From Hemileia vastatrix (taxonomy: Eukaryota > Basidiomycota > Pucciniomycetes > Pucciniales > Zaghouaniaceae): a DNA stretch of 64,000 nt. The notes below the pieces were generated by a model. The model saw only the letters and a program-made list of their open reading frames with translations, made no database searches and was not told the DNA's origin. Positions 24,130-36,890 of this stretch are shown here, one piece after another (the first letter of the stretch is position 1; each line of letters opens with the position of its first letter). Made by a program: the position numbers and the translations under genes. Location of the stretch: contig JASXTE010000008.1 of the NCBI GenBank assembly GCA_030280995.1, positions 13,493,212 through 13,557,211 of the forward strand, read 5' to 3'.

Positions 24130-25053
24130 AATTTTAAGTGCTAATTTGGTTTGAAATCTGCACTTAATTTAAGTGCAGCTTTCCCAGAACTGACACCACC
24201 TAATGAGGTCAGTGAATGTTTAATGCAATTAGGAGACTAAATAAGAACCTCTCACCTAAATTAGAGTGATTTCATAAATTTTGCATGAAACCTAGTGAGT
24301 AATGAGTGTTATTTTTAATTTTTAATTAATGAAGAGATGAATGAGGGATAAATGCAGGAAGGGTAAGATCAATTCACATAAGCCAAATATGGCAGAGAAA
24401 AATCAATTTTTAGAAGTTTTATCTTAAGAGTAAAAATTATTCAAATCAATTGTTCTAAATATGGCAAATTAATTGGTAAAAGTACATTTTAAATATCATT
24501 AAATTCATAGCAAATATAGCCAGCTTTTAAATGATTTAAAGTGCATTTATCAACTATTTAACTATAATAATGAAAAATAAAACTTAAGACCACTTAATAA
24601 ATTATTTAAAATTGATTCCAAAGTACTTAAAATTACCTTAAAGTATTCCCACTTAATATTAGGGGGTATAAAAGCTATAAATTCATGATTATCTAAAAGG
24701 TGTTTCACAACACAAAACAAAAGTCACACACTTGACATTAATTCTCAGTAAAAGGTGTTTTTCGGTCACAATATGGCATTTTTTTAAAAAAAATAATGGT
24801 TTTTTTGGTGGAAAAAAATTTATTTTTTAATGGATGATTTCTAACTTTAATACCTGCTATTAAGTACATAACACCTATAAAAGGTGGTAATATGCATGTA
24901 TAAAGTAATTAATTGGCATACATTGTAGTATATGATTTTCCTCACTTAAATATACTTATTTTATATATTTAAGATTACTTAAAATATTTATTGCATGTAT
25001 CTAGCATATTTTATATGCTTAAATTACTTGGTTCTGGGTATGACCTGTCTGAC
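24130..25053 (-). repeat. Degenerate LTR-B, interrupted by a MITE
   Basis: In inverted orientation this matches the solo LTR-B at 34145-35645. The terminus CTGGGTATGACCTGTCTGACA at 25033-25053, ATTAAGTACATAACACCTAT at 24859, and AAATCAATTGTTCTAAAT near 24435 all have counterparts in the same order. The 198-bp MITE at 24661-24858 interrupts it. The left edge is unclear; it may reach towards 23900. Confidence 0.55.
24661..24858. mobile_element. MITE 1 (198 bp, 3-bp TSD ATT)
   Basis: The element starts AGGGGGTATAAAAGCTA and ends TAACTTTAATACCTGCT as an inverted terminal repeat. ATT flanks both sides (24658-24660, 24859-24861). Removing it restores the LTR-B sequence CTTAATATTAAGTACAT found at 34340-34360, which supports both the boundaries and the TSD. 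There is no coding capacity. A second copy in the opposite orientation lies at 40543-40716 plus 49903-49928. The superfamily is unknown; a 3-bp AT-rich TSD is compatible with PIF/Harbinger-like or CACTA-like elements. Confidence 0.75.
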
Positions 25054-25568
25054 ATTCATGTTGCTACAAAAAAGGAAAGTGCAAAAATTTTAAAAGAATA
25101 TCTTATTTTTTCAGATACTTTACAGTATAAATAATAGTAACTCTTAGTTTTTGACTTAATTATTTTTATTACACAATATAAATATAATATTATGATTAAG
25201 AAAAGATTAAAATATTGAAGTCAAATGGAAGGATTCTTTCATATTTTAAAGCTTGAAATTGCTAGTTGTTTCATCTTGTAAAAAACTCTTAGAGCCACAC
25301 AACATGATAATAATCTCCTTGTAATTTAAAAAAAGCTATATCAAGTTAAAAATAAGTATTTTATAATAGTAAATAAAAATAAAACTAGTTTCAATCATTT
25401 AATAATGTGTGAGAATATGAAACCTTTTTTTTGATAATTATTTTATAATTTGAGAATTAATGTCAAATACTTTAACCAAAAAAATTGAATTTGAGAAATA
25501 ATACAAATTTTAGAAACTGACAAAGTGTTACACAACTGAATTTTTTTATAGCATCTAGAAAACACATT
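25054..25568. other. AT-rich DNA, nothing recognised
   Basis: No ORF, repeat family or regulatory motif is recognised between the LTR-B remnant and the inverted-repeat-bounded unit that starts at 25569. Confidence 0.5.
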
Positions 25569-25610
25569 CACCACGGGAAATCTAGGGGTGAATTGCTAGC
25601 AATCCCCTCT
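25569..25610 (+). repeat. Left terminal inverted repeat
   Basis: The terminus reads CACCACGGGAAATCTAGGGG, then TGAATTGCTAGCAAT. The inner ATTGCTAGCAAT is itself a perfect palindrome. It pairs with 38136-38177. Confidence 0.65.
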
Positions 25611-28600
25611 CTTGAAATTTAGAGTGTCCCTTAAATATTCCAGGTTTATGAATACTTTATAAACATAAGTAAATTAGAGTTAGATTTACATTTATTCTCA
25701 GATTGATTATAGACAGAATATCAACTGATTCCAAATTATGCACCAGTTGATCCTCCAGAACTTGATTTTGGTCCTCTGATGAGCACAAATTGAGCACAAA
25801 TTGATCTAACCTAAGCTTATGCATATATAATAATTCAGGATTTTTGCTCTATTAAATTTGATAATAAAATAAAATATTGATGAATTTATATAAAAAAAAT
25901 TATTATGTAAGATATTAAATTATAAATTTAGGCATCATAGGAGTGCACTTAATAGAACTTAATTATACTATGTGACACCTTAATACTGTATCACGCAGTT
26001 TGAAACATTTAAAACAAAATGAGTCATGATGGGCAATGAAATTGCTTGGACAGACACTTTCAAAATTAATACTGACCATAATACACAGGTATGAAACCTT
26101 GGCATCTATCCAATAAAAGATTTTCCTTCTGATAAATGGATTTTTCTCAGTTACTCCCTACTAAAAAGTGTCCTTCTGAGGTTTGTCTGACCTTCAGGGG
26201 GGTAATTTGGCCACATCACACTACTTCTATTTCCATGATTGACCAAAACATCATCCTCATTCCCATCTAAAGAGTTTATCTCATCTGACTGTGGCTGATC
26301 AAAGGGGTCCACCACAAGTTTAGCCAAAATTTTGGTGAACACTTTTTTGATGGATAGTGACTAACTGGTGCTTTCCAAAATTTTCCACCTCAAGTTAGGA
26401 TAAACTTCAGGAGGATAAATTTATTATGAATACCAAATTAACTGAAGAATACTTTTGCCCTAGCTACTCTGCATCATAAAAGTGTCCAACTAAGGTTTAG
26501 CCATAATTCAGGTAGACACTTTTGGAAAGGCACAGTCTGATGGGTTTAATATCTATATATGGCAATAAGTATCAGTTTTTTATCAACATGGAACTAGAAT
26601 TAATTAAATATGGCCAAAGCGTCCACCTGAAGTTTGGCCAAAATACAGGTAAAAATTTTAATGAGGATTACTTGATGAAATGAAGAAGACTTGCAATTAC
26701 TTTCCATCATAAAATTTTCAAACTTAAGTTTATCAAAAATTGTGGTGAAACTTTTTCCAGATCCAGTCATATAAGATCAAATCTCTATATGGAAATGAGA
26801 ATCAATTTTTAGTCAAGCATGGCATTAGAAGTAATTTTATATATAAAGGTTTAACATCACCCTGTAAGCATTTGGCACATGTTTTTTTGCTATACTAATA
26901 AAAATAATAATATACTTGTAACAAAAAATTGATCAAATGATAAAATATTAATAAAACAGAAAGATCAAATACCAGTGGATATGTTTTAAAAAAATACCAG
27001 TTGCACTGAAGAAGAGCTGCACCCTAGATACTCACCATCAAAAAAGTGTCCAGCACAAGTTCGGCCGAACTTGTGCTGGACACTTATGGTCAGTTGCAGT
27101 CATATGAGATCAATTCTTGCTATGGCAATGAAAAAAAATTTTTGGATAAAAAACTTCACTAGAAGTAGTTTTACATAGCTAAATTTTCTACCTAGATTTT
27201 ATCCAAACAAAAGGTGCACAGTTTTTTATCTTTAAAAAAAAGTCAATTTAGTAAAATTTATCCCTGATGGCTCTCATTTGCTTCAACACCTCTACTGGCC
27301 TTTGATAGTAGGAATATTACTTGGATTTCTTTTTTCATATTTGATCCCATTTAACTTAATTTTTTATTCCTAATATTGCTTTTGGATACCAATTAATAAT
27401 TTTTAAAATAAACTATTTTCATATTTTTATACATTTATTTAATAATATTATAAATGGCATAACATCACCTGGTATGCATTTGGCACATGAGTTTTTTCTA
27501 TACTTATAAAATTAATAATATAATGGCGACCAAAAATTAATCAAATTATATTAATGAGTGAGGAACAAATATAAAATACCAGTAAACATGTTTGTAAGAA
27601 ATACTAGCTGAACTGAAGAAAAATTCTACCCTACCTACTCTCCATCATAAAAGTGTCCAGCACAAGTTCGGCCAAACTTGTGCTGGATACTTATGGTCAG
27701 GTGCAGTCAGATGGGAGCAATTCTCTCTATGGAAATGAAGATAAATTTTTGATATAAAATTACACTAGAAGTAGTTTGATATGGCAAAATTTTCATGCTG
27801 AAGTTTTGGTAAAGCTCAAGTGGATTTTTTTTTTATTTTTAAAAAAAAGAAAATTTAGTGCAAGTTTAGCCCTGATTGTGCTAATTTAATTCAACATCTC
27901 TTTTTTTTGTTTATGGCAGGAATTTAACTTGGATTTTAATTTTCATCTTTGATTTCTTTTATTTTACTTTATTCCTCTCATATTGCTTTTGGATAGAAGT
28001 TTATTTTTTGTAAAATAAATCATTTTCATATTTTTTTACCTTTTTTTAATAATATTATAAAAGGTGTAACATCACCCAGTGTTCATTTGGCACACAATTT
28101 TTTGCTATACTGATAATATTAATAATATAATGGTGACAAAAAAATAATCAATTGATAAATATGAGTGAGGCACAAAGATTTAATAACAGTGGAAATGTTT
28201 ATAAGAAATTTCAGATGATTAAAAATGACTTGCACCCTGGCTACTCTTCATGATAAAATTGTCCAGCACAAGTTTGGCCAAACTTGTGCTGTACACTTTT
28301 TGTTGCATGCCATCAGATGCAATCAATTCTTCTTATGGAAATGAGACTGAATTATCACTCCATCATTGCACTGAAAGTAGTTTTATATAGACAAATTTTC
28401 CCCTGGAAGTTTGTCCAAACCTAAGGTAGACAATTTTTTCCTTTGTTAAAAAGTAAATTTGATCCATGTTAATCTATGATGGTGCCCTTTTTTTCTGAAG
28501 CCTCTACTGGCTCATGATAGCAGAAATTATACTTAATATCTTTATTTCATGTTTGATCTCTTTAATTTTAATCTTACCCTTTTATTACTCCTTTAGCTTT

Positions 28601-29621
28601 TAAATATAAATTTTATTTTGGTAAAACTGATAAATTTCTCATTTTTTTACATTTATTATATTATATTATTAAAGTTGTAAAATCATCCAGTGTACATTCA
28701 TTACACATGTTTTTGCTATACTAAAAACATTAATAATATAATGGTGACTAAAAAATAATCAAATAATAAATATGGATGACACAGAAACATCAAATACCCA
28801 TAGACATTTTTAAAATGAATATAAGTTTAACTGAAGAAGACTTGCACCCTAGCTACTCTCCATCATAAAATTGTCCAGCACAATTTCAGCTGAGTTTGTG
28901 CTAGACACTTTTGGTTGCATGCAGTCAGATGGGATAAATTTACTCAATGGAAGTTAAAATGAATTTTTGCTCAATCATTGCACAAGAAGTAGCTTTATAC
29001 TGCTATAATATCCTCCTGATTTTTTGGAAAACCTCAGGTGGACACTTTTAATAATTTAAAAAAAAAGAAAACATATTCCAAATCTAGAACTGGTGGTGCA
29101 AATTTGGTCTGAAAACTCAAATTATCTTTGATGGCAGAAATTTTATTTGAATGTTTAATTTCATATTTAATCACTTTTATTTTACTTTTTTATTCCTGTT
29201 TTTGCTTTCAAATATCAATTTATTTATTGTAAAACTAATACTTTTCATATTTTTTTTCTTTTTATTTAATAAGATTATGAAAGATGTAGCATCTCCCAGT
29301 ATGCATTTGGCTTACAAATTTTTTCAATACTAATAACATTAATATTATAATGGTGAAAAACAATGAATCAAATGATAAATATGAATGACACAGAAAGATC
29401 ATATACAAGTGGATTTGTTTATAAGGAATACGTGATGAACTGAAGAAGACCTGCACCCTAGATACTCACCATCATAAAAGTGTCCAGCATAAGTTCGGCC
29501 AAACTTGTGCTGGACACTATTGGTTGCATGCAGTCAGATGGGATAAATTTACTCTATGGAAATGAAAATGACATTTTGCTCAATCATTGCACAATAAGTA
29601 GTTTGATATTTCCAAAATGTC

Positions 29622-29652
29622 CTCCTGATGATTTTTCAAAAATCATCAGGAG
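29622..29652. repeat. Second palindromic module of the satellite, near-perfect copy
   Basis: CTCCTGATGATTTTT and its exact complement flank a single central C, giving 15-bp arms. It occupies the position where other units have a degraded CCACCTGAAGTTTTG / CAAACCTCAGGTGG arrangement. Confidence 0.8.
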
Positions 29653-30082
29653 ACTTTCTTTGGTTTAACAAAAAAGAAAATATAGTGCAAGTTTAGCCCT
29701 GGTGGTGCACATTTGATCTAACACCTCTACTTGTTATTGATAGTGGGAATTTTGCTTAGATTTTTTTTCTTATTTTATCCCTTTTATTTTACATTTTTAT
29801 TGCTCATATTGCTTTGGATATCAATTTTTAGTTTTTAAAATAAATAATTTTCATACTCTTATACCTTTATTTAAAAATATATGATTAAAGGTGGAACACC
29901 ACCTGGTATGCATTTTTCACACAAGTTATTACTATAGTAATAACGTTAACAATATAATGATGACAAAAAATTAATCAAATGGTAAATTTAAATGACACAG
30001 AAAGATCAAATTCCAGCGGAAATGTTTATAAGAAAACCCTTTTGAGTTTCAGAAGATTTGCTGTATGCCTACTCTCAATTAT

Positions 30083-30128
30083 AAAAGTGTCCAGCACAAG
30101 TTCGGCCGAACTTGTGCTGGACACTTTT
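30083..30128. repeat. Best copy of the main palindrome (46 bp, perfect)
   Basis: AAAAGTGTCCAGCACAAGTT is followed by the centre CGGCCG and the exact complement of the left part, 46 bp with no mismatch and no loop. It could form a cruciform, or two adjacent half-sites for a dimeric DNA-binding protein. Neither is shown. Confidence 0.9.
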
Positions 30129-31902
30129 GGTTGCATGAAGTCATATGAGATAAATTCTCTCTATGGCAATAAAAATGATATTTCACTCAATTATTGAAGT
30201 AAAGAATGTTTAATATTGTAAAATTGTCCCCTGGAAGTCTGTCCAAACCTCAGGTCAAAATTTTTTAGCTATACATAAAAGTAAGTTTAGACCAAGTCTT
30301 GACCTAGGGGTCCCCAACTGTCCCAACACCACTTCTGGCTCTTGATAGTAGAAATTTTACTTGTATTTTTTATTTCATATTTGATCCCATTTATTTTCAT
30401 TTTACTTTTCTATTACTCTTTTTAATTTTAAATATCAATTTTTTTTTTTTAAACTAAACATATTCATATTTTTTTAACTTTATATAATAATATTATTAAA
30501 GTTGTAACATCACCAATTTTGCATTTGGCATGCAGGTTTTTGCTATACTAGAAACATTAATAATATATATGGTGACAAAAAATTAATTATAAGATAAATA
30601 TGAATGATAAAAAAAAGTTAAAAACCCAATAGAAATGTGAAAAACAAAAAACTGATGTACTGAGAAACACTTCCACCCTAGCTACTCTCCATCATAAAAC
30701 TGTCCAGAACAAGCTTGGCCGAACTTGTTCTGGACACTTTTGTTCAGGTGCAGTCAGATGGTATCAATTCTCTCTGTTGAAATCAAATTAAAAAAAATGC
30801 TAAATAATTACATTAGAAGTAGTTTGGTATGGCTGAATTATCCACCTTGAGTTTTTCCAAACCTCAGGTGAAAAATTTTTTATCTTTAAAAAAAATTAAA
30901 TTTTATCAAATTTAGCCCTGATGGCACCCATTTGTTTCAACACCTCTACTACCTCTTGAAGGCAGGAATTTTTCTTAAATTTTTCCTTTTCATATTTGAT
31001 CTCTTTTACTTTACTTTTTTATCACTCATGTTACATTTGGATATTAATTTATAATTTTGGAAAAGAAATCATTTTCATATTTTTTTAACATTTTTTAATA
31101 ATATTATAAAAGGTGTAATATAACATGGCATGCATTTGGCGCACAAGTTTTTTCTATACTAATAAAATTAATAATATTCTAATGACAAAGAATTAATCAG
31201 ATAATAAAATATGAATAACACAGAAAGATCAAATACCATTTGACATGTTTTAAAAAAATAACAGTTGCACTGAAGAAGACCTACACCCTAGCTACTCTCC
31301 ATCATAAAGGTGTCCAGCACAAGTTTGGCCAAACTTGTGCTGGAAACTTTTGGTCAGGTGCAGTCAGATGGGATCAATTCTCTCTATGGCAATAAAAAAA
31401 ATTATTTGATAAGAAACTTCACTAGATTTAGTTTGATATAGCTGAATTATCCACCTAGAGTTCATCCAAACCACAGGTACACAATTTTTTATCTTTAAAA
31501 AACAATAAATTTAGTACAATTTATCCCTGATGGCTCTCATTTGCTTCAACATCTCTACTGGCCTTTGATATTAGCAATAATACTTGGAGTTTGTTTTTCA
31601 TACTTGATCGCTTTATCTTAATTTTTTATTTCTCATATTGCTTTTGGATATCAATTTATAATTTTTAAAATAAATTATTTTAATATTTTTATACATTTTT
31701 TTAATAATATTATAAAAGGTGTAACATCACTCAGTATGCATTTGGCACACGATTTTTTGCAATACTTATATAAGTAATAATATAATTAAGACAAAAAAGT
31801 AATCAAACAATATGTATGATTGAGGCACAAAGATAAAATACCAGTAGAGATGTTTGTAAGAAATACCAGATGAACTGAAGAAAAATTCTACCCCAGCCGC
31901 CG

Positions 31903-33018
31903 TGGTAGCCTAAAGTTTAGTATGGCACCTAAGTACGTAAATGGAGTTATTACGGCGTGCAAGATTGGCGTTATTATTTTTTATAAAAGGGTTTTATTTA
32001 ATTTATTGGAGTTTAAAATATGAAGAAATTGGTCAAGAGCAAATGCCTACACAAATACAATTTATTTTACGGAGAAAACTTATTTTTACGGTCTGAAAAA
32101 TTTTTAAGTATCAAGTCAAGTCACTCAAGAACCTTGGGAAATTTTCCCAGAATTTTTACTATTTTTCTTATATTTTTAAATGAATTTTAAAGTTTTATAG
32201 AAATATTTACGTTTTCAAAAATTACTTAAATTTGATGAATTTTCACGTGGTAATTAGAGCTGCGCAGACTACGAAAATTAGTTTGGTATGTAAAGGGGAA
32301 GTAGCTCTATTATGTGTAATTTTTCTAGATTTTTTATTATAGTTTTAAGGTTCTAATTGAGTCCGGAAGTCCAGACGGACTCCGTACGGACTCCGCTTTG
32401 ACTCCGTACGGACTCCGTACGGGCTCCAGATTGACTCTGGAAGAGCTCTGGAGGGGAAAACTTAGGCACATGACTAGGAATACTTAAGCGCTTCTCAAAC
32501 TCAAAATTGAGAGGGGGGACACAACATACAGCTTAATCATTAACCACCACGGTCTCATTTTTTATTACTCAACAAATTAAATAAATTTGTAATACCCTTA
32601 TAACTTTATATTTTTTATATATAACATTTTAGAAATACTACTCAACAATTTAAATCACACTTTATACAGGGTATCTTTAGAAAGGTCTTCATCGCTGGGA
32701 CTTGATTATTGCTGTCTCATAAAAATTCAAATTATTATAAAAACATAAAAGTCAATCTTTTCAGATCCTTCACTGGTACACCTTAATTGTTGTTATCAGT
32801 ATTTCTTTCTCAACAGCCACTTTCTTTTAATCTCAATAAGCGTTAAATATTTTAGAGTTTCATTATTTTATAAATCAGATCTAAGTAGATTGGTTAGCTT
32901 AGCGATTTAGAATTCCCATTTTGTTATTTTTATTGGAAGGACGGGGTTTTCAGCTAAATCCACATATCTCCTCCGGATTCTGCTTACAGCAAGGCGACTG
33001 TAAGAGTTTACCTTACCA
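31903..33018 (+). repeat. LTR-D, solo insertion in the satellite (1116 bp)
   Basis: The repeat starts TGGTAGCCTAAAG and ends TTACCTTACCA, with TG...CA termini, and interrupts a satellite unit. The palindrome spacing is enlarged by about 1120 bp, as expected for 1116 bp plus a short target duplication. The flanks CGCCG and TACTG do not match, so a clean TSD is not visible. A second copy begins at 63161. It contains a CG-rich minisatellite (32359-32439). Calling it an LTR is inference from the termini and size; no internal region has been seen. Confidence 0.65.
32359..32439 (+). repeat. CG-rich minisatellite in LTR-D (short allele)
   Basis: Repeats of GACTCCGTACG with variants (GACTCCGCTTT) cover about 81 bp in otherwise AT-rich DNA. 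The corresponding tract of the copy at 63621-63810 is more than twice as long. Confidence 0.85.
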
Positions 33019-34144
33019 TACTGCTCTCCATCATAGAAGTGTCCAGCACAAGTTCGGCCGAACTTGTGCTGGACACTTTTGGTCATGTGCAGTCAGATGG
33101 GATCAATTCTCTGTATGGCAACAAGAAATTTTTTTTATCAGATTTCACTAGAAGTAGTTTGGTTTAGCTGAATCATCCACCTGCTGTTCTGCCCAATATC
33201 AGGTGTATAATTTTTTATCTTTAAAGAAAAGGTCACTTATTACAATTAAGACCTGATGGCTCCCATTTGCTTTAACACCTCTACTGGCTCTTGATAGCAG
33301 GATTTTACCAGTATTTTTTTCATATTTGAACTCATTGACTTTTATTTTACTCTTTTATTCCTCTTTTTACTTTTAAATTTCTATTTAATTTTTGTAAAAC
33401 TAATCCTTTCCATATTTATTTACGTCTATTTTAGAAAATTATTGAAGGTATAACTTCACATGGTATGCATTTGGCACACAAGTTTTTGCTATACTAATAA
33501 CATTAATAATATAATGGTGATAAAATATTAATCGGATGATAAATATGAAAGATACAGACTGATCAAATACCAGTAGACATGTTTATGAGAAATACAAGAT
33601 GAAGGAACTGAAGAAAATTTCCACCCAAGCTACTCTCCATCATAAAAGTGTCCAGCACAAGTTCGGCCCAACTTGTGCTGGACACTTTTAGTCACGTGCA
33701 GTCAGATGGGATCAATTCTCTATATGGCAACAAAAAAACATTTTTTTATTAAATGTCACTACAAGTAGTTTTGTTTAGCTGAATCATCCACCTGTTGTTC
33801 TTCCCAACCTCAGGTGTATAATTTTTTATCTTTAAAAAAAAGTTCACTTAATACAATTTAGCCCTGATGGCTCCCATTTTTTTCAACACTTCTACTGGCT
33901 CTTGAGAGCAAGAATTTTACTAGTATTTTGTTTTTCATAATTGATCTCTTTGAGATTAATTTTACCTTTTTATCCCTCATATTGCTTTTGTATTTCAATT
34001 TATTTTTTGTAAAACAAATCATTTTCATATTTTTTTACCTTTATTTAATAATATTATAAAAGGTGTAACATCACCCGGTATGCGTTGGGCACACGAGTTT
34101 TTGCTATACTTATAATATTAATAATATAATGGTGACAATAAATT

Positions 34145-35645
34145 TGTCAGCCAGTATATCCCCAGGACTGAGTAAAAAGTGCTTATAAGTTATGTTAAAC
34201 ACATGAACTATACATGGGAACAAGAAATGAGAGTACACAAACAGTATACATAAGTAAAATTATGATAACACACATAAAATGCCATTATAACACCTTATAT
34301 ACACGCATATATCCACCTTTTATAAGTCTTATGTACTTAATATTAAGTTGGAATATGTTAGGGTAATCTTAAGAACCTTAAGTATAAGGCTACATAATTT
34401 TTAAGTACACTTAAAGCTGTTATATTCATTTTTTTACACAAAAAACAAGATATGCGCTTTATTTCACTTAAAAGTTGACTATATGCACTATAAAATTGAG
34501 AATATCAAAATTGCGCTTTGACAGATCAATTGGGCTCATTTAGAACTATTGATTTGGCTATTTAAATGCATAAAAATAACACTTCAAATTTGGTGTTTTT
34601 TATGCCAGAAATGGCTTCTGTGTACTGGCCACATACTGCCTGCTTTTTTCACGTGTGAATAGCTTCATTTTTAGCAAAGTTAGCTTTTTCACACTATAAT
34701 TACCCCACATTCTATGCCCACTGTGGGGAAACACACTAAAATAGGCGACAGGCACTTTTTTAGTGTCCTAGCTTAATTAATAATGCATTGACCTTGTTTA
34801 TATGCACTAATTTCATTAATAACCTCACTCTTGGCACTTTATTTCATCACCACGCTTAAATTGGCCTAATTTTAGTCAAGGATTTACCCGTGCAAGCGCC
34901 TGCTAAGGACTGCATGTAGTTACCCCACATCTCACGCTCTTTTTTAAGTTTTTGGGTGGTTTCTCAGTCAATTTTGATTATTTTTGAATGGGAATTTCAC
35001 GTAGTATAATGTCAGGATTAGCCCCTCCATTTCTACTGTAGATTCCCCTTATTATGAAGCTATAATTAACCTTAAAAAGTCTCCTTTCACCTTGTTATAA
35101 TATTTTTTTCCACGCATATACTCTCTTTTTGTCTTTTCTTTAACTTTAATGGATCTCCCTTATTATTAATAGGATTTTAGTGGTTGTTGTTTGGTTAATT
35201 ATGTTATTGGTCACTAGGGGCGTTGATGGAGAGGTCTATTACTTGTTTGAAGGCGTCATTAACATTGTATTGGATGGTACATCAAGGTGGTTATTGGGGA
35301 AACCTAGTGGGTATAAAAAGAGGGGTTTTTTGGTCTTGTTTTCTGCATTCTTTATCATTTTACAATTTACCAATATAACCAAATAAATTACAATACATAA
35401 CAATTAGTACTTTTATAAGACTTTTGAATAGTATCTGAATTATAAAATCTATTTTTCTACCAACTACAAAGATTGTAAGCCATATATAAAAATAGTGAGA
35501 GCTATATTACTGAGACCTTTAATTTTGATTATAATTTACTACTTATTGGATTTAGATTACAGTATTCATATAGGACCATTAAAATATTCTAGACAACTGA
35601 CTATTCAAGCTAGTTCACGTCCTTGTACATGACCTTAGCCTGACA
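34145..35645 (+). repeat. LTR-B, solo LTR (1501 bp, TSD AAATT)
   Basis: It starts TGTCAGCCAGTATATCCCC and ends CCTTAGCCTGACA. A perfect 5-bp duplication AAATT flanks it (34140-34144 and 35646-35650), and it interrupts a satellite unit within GGTGACAAAAAATTAATC. A TATA-like GGGTATAAAAAGAGG lies at 35309. The termini resemble LTR-A but the body is different. No internal region remains, so it arose by LTR-LTR recombination or is a family reference for the degenerate copies at 24130-25053, 9244 and 4400. Confidence 0.92.
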
Positions 35646-36890
35646 AAATTAATCAAATGATATATATGAGTGAGGCACAAGGATCAAGTACCAATGGACA
35701 TGTTTATAAGAAATACCAGATTAACTGAAGAAAAATTCTACCCTAGCTACTCTCCGTCATAAATGTGTCCAGCACAAGTTCGGCCGAACTTGTGCTGGAC
35801 ACTTTTTGTCATATGCAGTCTGGTGTGATCAATTCTCTCTCAATCATTGAACTAGAAGTTGTTTGATATGGCTAAATGGTTCTGCTGAAGTTTTTTTAAA
35901 CCTCAGATTGGCACTTTTTTGTTTTTCAAAAAAGCAATTATAGTCCAAGTTTAGCCTCACTGGTGGACATTTGCCCCAACATGTCTACTTGCTCTTGATA
36001 GCAGTAATTTTATTTTAATTTTTTATTTCATATTTGATTCCTGTAATTTTACCTTTTTATCCCTCATATTGCTTTTGTATATCAATTTATTTTTTGTAAA
36101 ACAAATCATTTTCATATTTTTCTACCTTTATTTAATAATATTATAAAAGGTGTAACATCACCCGGTATGCATTTGGCACACGAGTTTTTGCTATATTTAT
36201 AATATTAAACATAATGGTGACAAAAAATCAATCAAATGATAAATATGAGTGAGGCACAAAGATCAAATACCAGTGGACATGTTTATAAGAAATACCAGAT
36301 GAACTGAAGAAAAATTCCACCCTAGCTAACCTCCATCATAAAAGTGTCCAGCACTAGTTCGGCCGAACTTGTGCTGGACACTTTTGGTCACATGCAGTCT
36401 GATGTGATCAATTCTCTCTATTGCAATGAAAATGAATTTTTCTTCTATAATAGCACTAGAAGTTGTTTGATATGGAAAAATTGTCATCCTGAAGTTTTGG
36501 TAAAGCTCCAGTGGATTTTTTTTTATTTTTACAAAAAAGAAATTATAGTCCAAGTTTAGTGCCACTGGTGGGCGTTCACCCCATCATGTCTACTTGCTCT
36601 TGATGGGAGGAATTTCACTTTAATTTTTTATTTCATATTTGATCCCTTTAATTTTACCTTTTTATCCCTCATATTGCTTTTGGATATCAATTTATTTTTT
36701 GTTAAACAAATCATTTTCATATTTTTTTACCTTTATTTAATAATATTATAAAAGGTGTAACATCACCCGGTATGCGTTTGGTACACGAGTTTTTGCTATA
36801 CTTATAATATTAATAACATAATGGTGACAAAAATCAATCAAATGTTAAATATGAGTGAGGCACAAAGGTCAAATACCAATTAATCAATAG

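Larger units (their letters stand above)
26080..36890. repeat. Satellite array, ~609-bp unit with central palindrome
   Basis: About twelve recognisable tandem units, preceded by more degenerate ones from about 26080. The palindrome (GTGTCCAGCACAAGTTCGG and its complement, 38 bp) starts at 27046, 27653, 28259, 28871, 29480, 30087, 30700, 31310, 33039, 33648, 35765 and 36344. Spacing is 606-613 bp except where an LTR is inserted (1729, 2117) or a unit has a 30-bp deletion (579). Each unit also has a second palindrome-like module about 140 bp downstream (CCACCTGAAGTTT...CCAAACCTCAGGTGG type), an AT-rich stretch with TTATTTAATAATATTATAAA, GTAACATCACCCGGTATGC and ATTTGGCACACGAG. No shared ORF exists. 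Early units near 26160-26760 retain only weak palindromes. Confidence 0.9.

Noticed and set aside
35180..35386. 68-codon hydrophobic ORF in the solo LTR-B
   Set aside because: Lies over the LTR promoter block; degenerate LTR-B copies do not keep it.
26080..36890. CRISPR-like array of palindromic repeats
   Set aside because: Spacing is ~609 bp, the inter-palindrome sequence is itself repeated, and the DNA is eukaryotic. It is a satellite.
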